Assembly (NCBI GenBank): GCA_038061835.1
Contig: JBBTYJ010000015.1
Coordinates: forward strand, 4,093 to 68,092
Source: UBA5004 sp038061835
Lineage (GTDB): Bacteria > Patescibacteriota > Minisyncoccia > Phycocordibacterales > Zambryskibacteraceae
Reading direction: 5' to 3'
Length of the DNA stretch: 64,000 nucleotides
A program made the translations under genes and the position numbers. This document shows, piece after piece, positions 63,763 through 64,000 of the stretch; the stretch's first letter is position 1; each line of letters opens with the position of its first letter. The notes beneath the pieces are model-generated. The model ran no database searches. It was not told where the DNA came from and saw nothing but the letters and a program-made list of their open reading frames with translations.

Positions 63763-64000
63763 GTGGTCAAGGACAACGACAAAAACGTCATATTTATCAA
63801 TCCAATTCTTTGAAATGAATTGTATGCCTAAAAATTTTCTTTTTCCAAAAACAGAACCGTCGTGTCGAAATCAATCCGAAAATCCAATGGCGAATGGCCG
63901 CCGAGCGAAGCGAGGCGGTTGCCTCCGGCTTGTCTTTTTCTCTAGTGTGGTCATTATACCAAAAAGTTCGGACTTACTTCCAGCAGAACCCCGAATGAGG
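63763..64000. other. Window end without a supported gene
   Basis: A frame from ATG 63815 stays open to the end on the plus strand but looks composed of repeat DNA. CCGCCGAGCGAAGCGAGGCGG (63898-63918) is a palindromic repeat. On the minus strand TGGTATAAT (63954-63962) may be an extended -10 box. Confidence 0.4.

Noticed and set aside
63385..63813. 142-codon plus-strand frame antisense to the 63340 gene
   Set aside because: The minus-strand gene has promoter, SD and terminator; the plus frame has none.
1..64000. CRISPR array, rRNA genes, prophage module or complete IS element
   Set aside because: No regularly spaced direct repeats, no rRNA-like stretches, no phage structural genes; the RAYT is a single-gene unit and the start-codon elements are non-coding miniatures.

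Overview
The window looks like a chromosomal piece of a member of the Candidate Phyla Radiation (Patescibacteria), most likely a Parcubacteria lineage. The reasons are: very tightly packed genes with ATGA/TAATG overlaps; housekeeping genes that mostly lack Shine-Dalgarno (SD) sites; shortened core proteins (AlaRS without editing domain, GluRS without anticodon domain, YchF without helical domain, bL9 reduced to its N-terminal domain, DnaJ without zinc finger); an archaeal-type AspRS; a uracil-DNA glycosylase without iron-sulfur ligands; and families common in this radiation (DUF5671, DUF5674, DUF5679, PDZ/S41 protease, M23 hydrolase with coiled coil). The family calls come from sequence motifs read by eye; the lineage is inference.

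Layout. 1-8.6 kb: rplU end, dnaB-recR, a 56-residue membrane peptide, a REP-associated tyrosine transposase (RAYT) bracketed by identical palindromes, cysS and a divergent S41 protease, rplI/rpmA, a secreted transglycosylase and a CYTH protein. 9.6-24.5 kb: one long minus-strand array (sensor kinase, trpS, aspS, HAD phosphatase, scpA-scpB, D,D-carboxypeptidase, asnB, mraY, ftsW, murG, gltX, M23 hydrolase, two small membrane proteins), essentially a cell-wall and division cluster. Four palindromic elements sit exactly on start codons in it. 24.5-31.4 kb: accessory genes (PurD-like ATP-grasp, prolyl oligopeptidase, small membrane proteins, a 20-residue proline-rich peptide gene), tRNA-Ala(CGC), speD-dnaJ. 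31.4-40 kb: infA - C39 peptidase - rpmJ - rpsM - rpsK - rpsD - rpoA - rplQ - rplM - rpsI - grpE - dnaK, preceded by a membrane protein. 40-52 kb: alaS, ung-like, ATP-cone nuclease, mnmA, mltG, a conserved membrane protein, a sigma-4/HARE-HTH regulator, leuS, DUF5671 protein, ychF. 52-64 kb: small conserved proteins, a copper cluster under a CsoR-family repressor with a visible operator, a matrixin-like protease, tag, a response regulator, DedA, an aminotransferase and two orphan genes.

Three things stand out. First, four 69-81 bp inverted-repeat elements (ends CCCGTTAGAAG / CTTCTAACGGG) each occupy a gene start, flanked by a duplicated ATGAA or ATGCG. Deleting element plus one duplicate restores normal stop/start junctions, so they behave like mobile insertions targeted to start codons that preserve both neighbouring genes. 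Second, the RAYT is flanked by a palindrome whose relatives appear as in-frame insertions inside ung, mnmA and leuS; other palindromes lie in frame inside cysS, aspS, leuS, mnmA, infA and the kinase gene. Third, expression is organised in two tiers: SD-less housekeeping operons, often leaderless, versus monocistronic accessory genes, almost all of unknown function, each with its own sigma70-like promoter, strong SD and intrinsic terminator.
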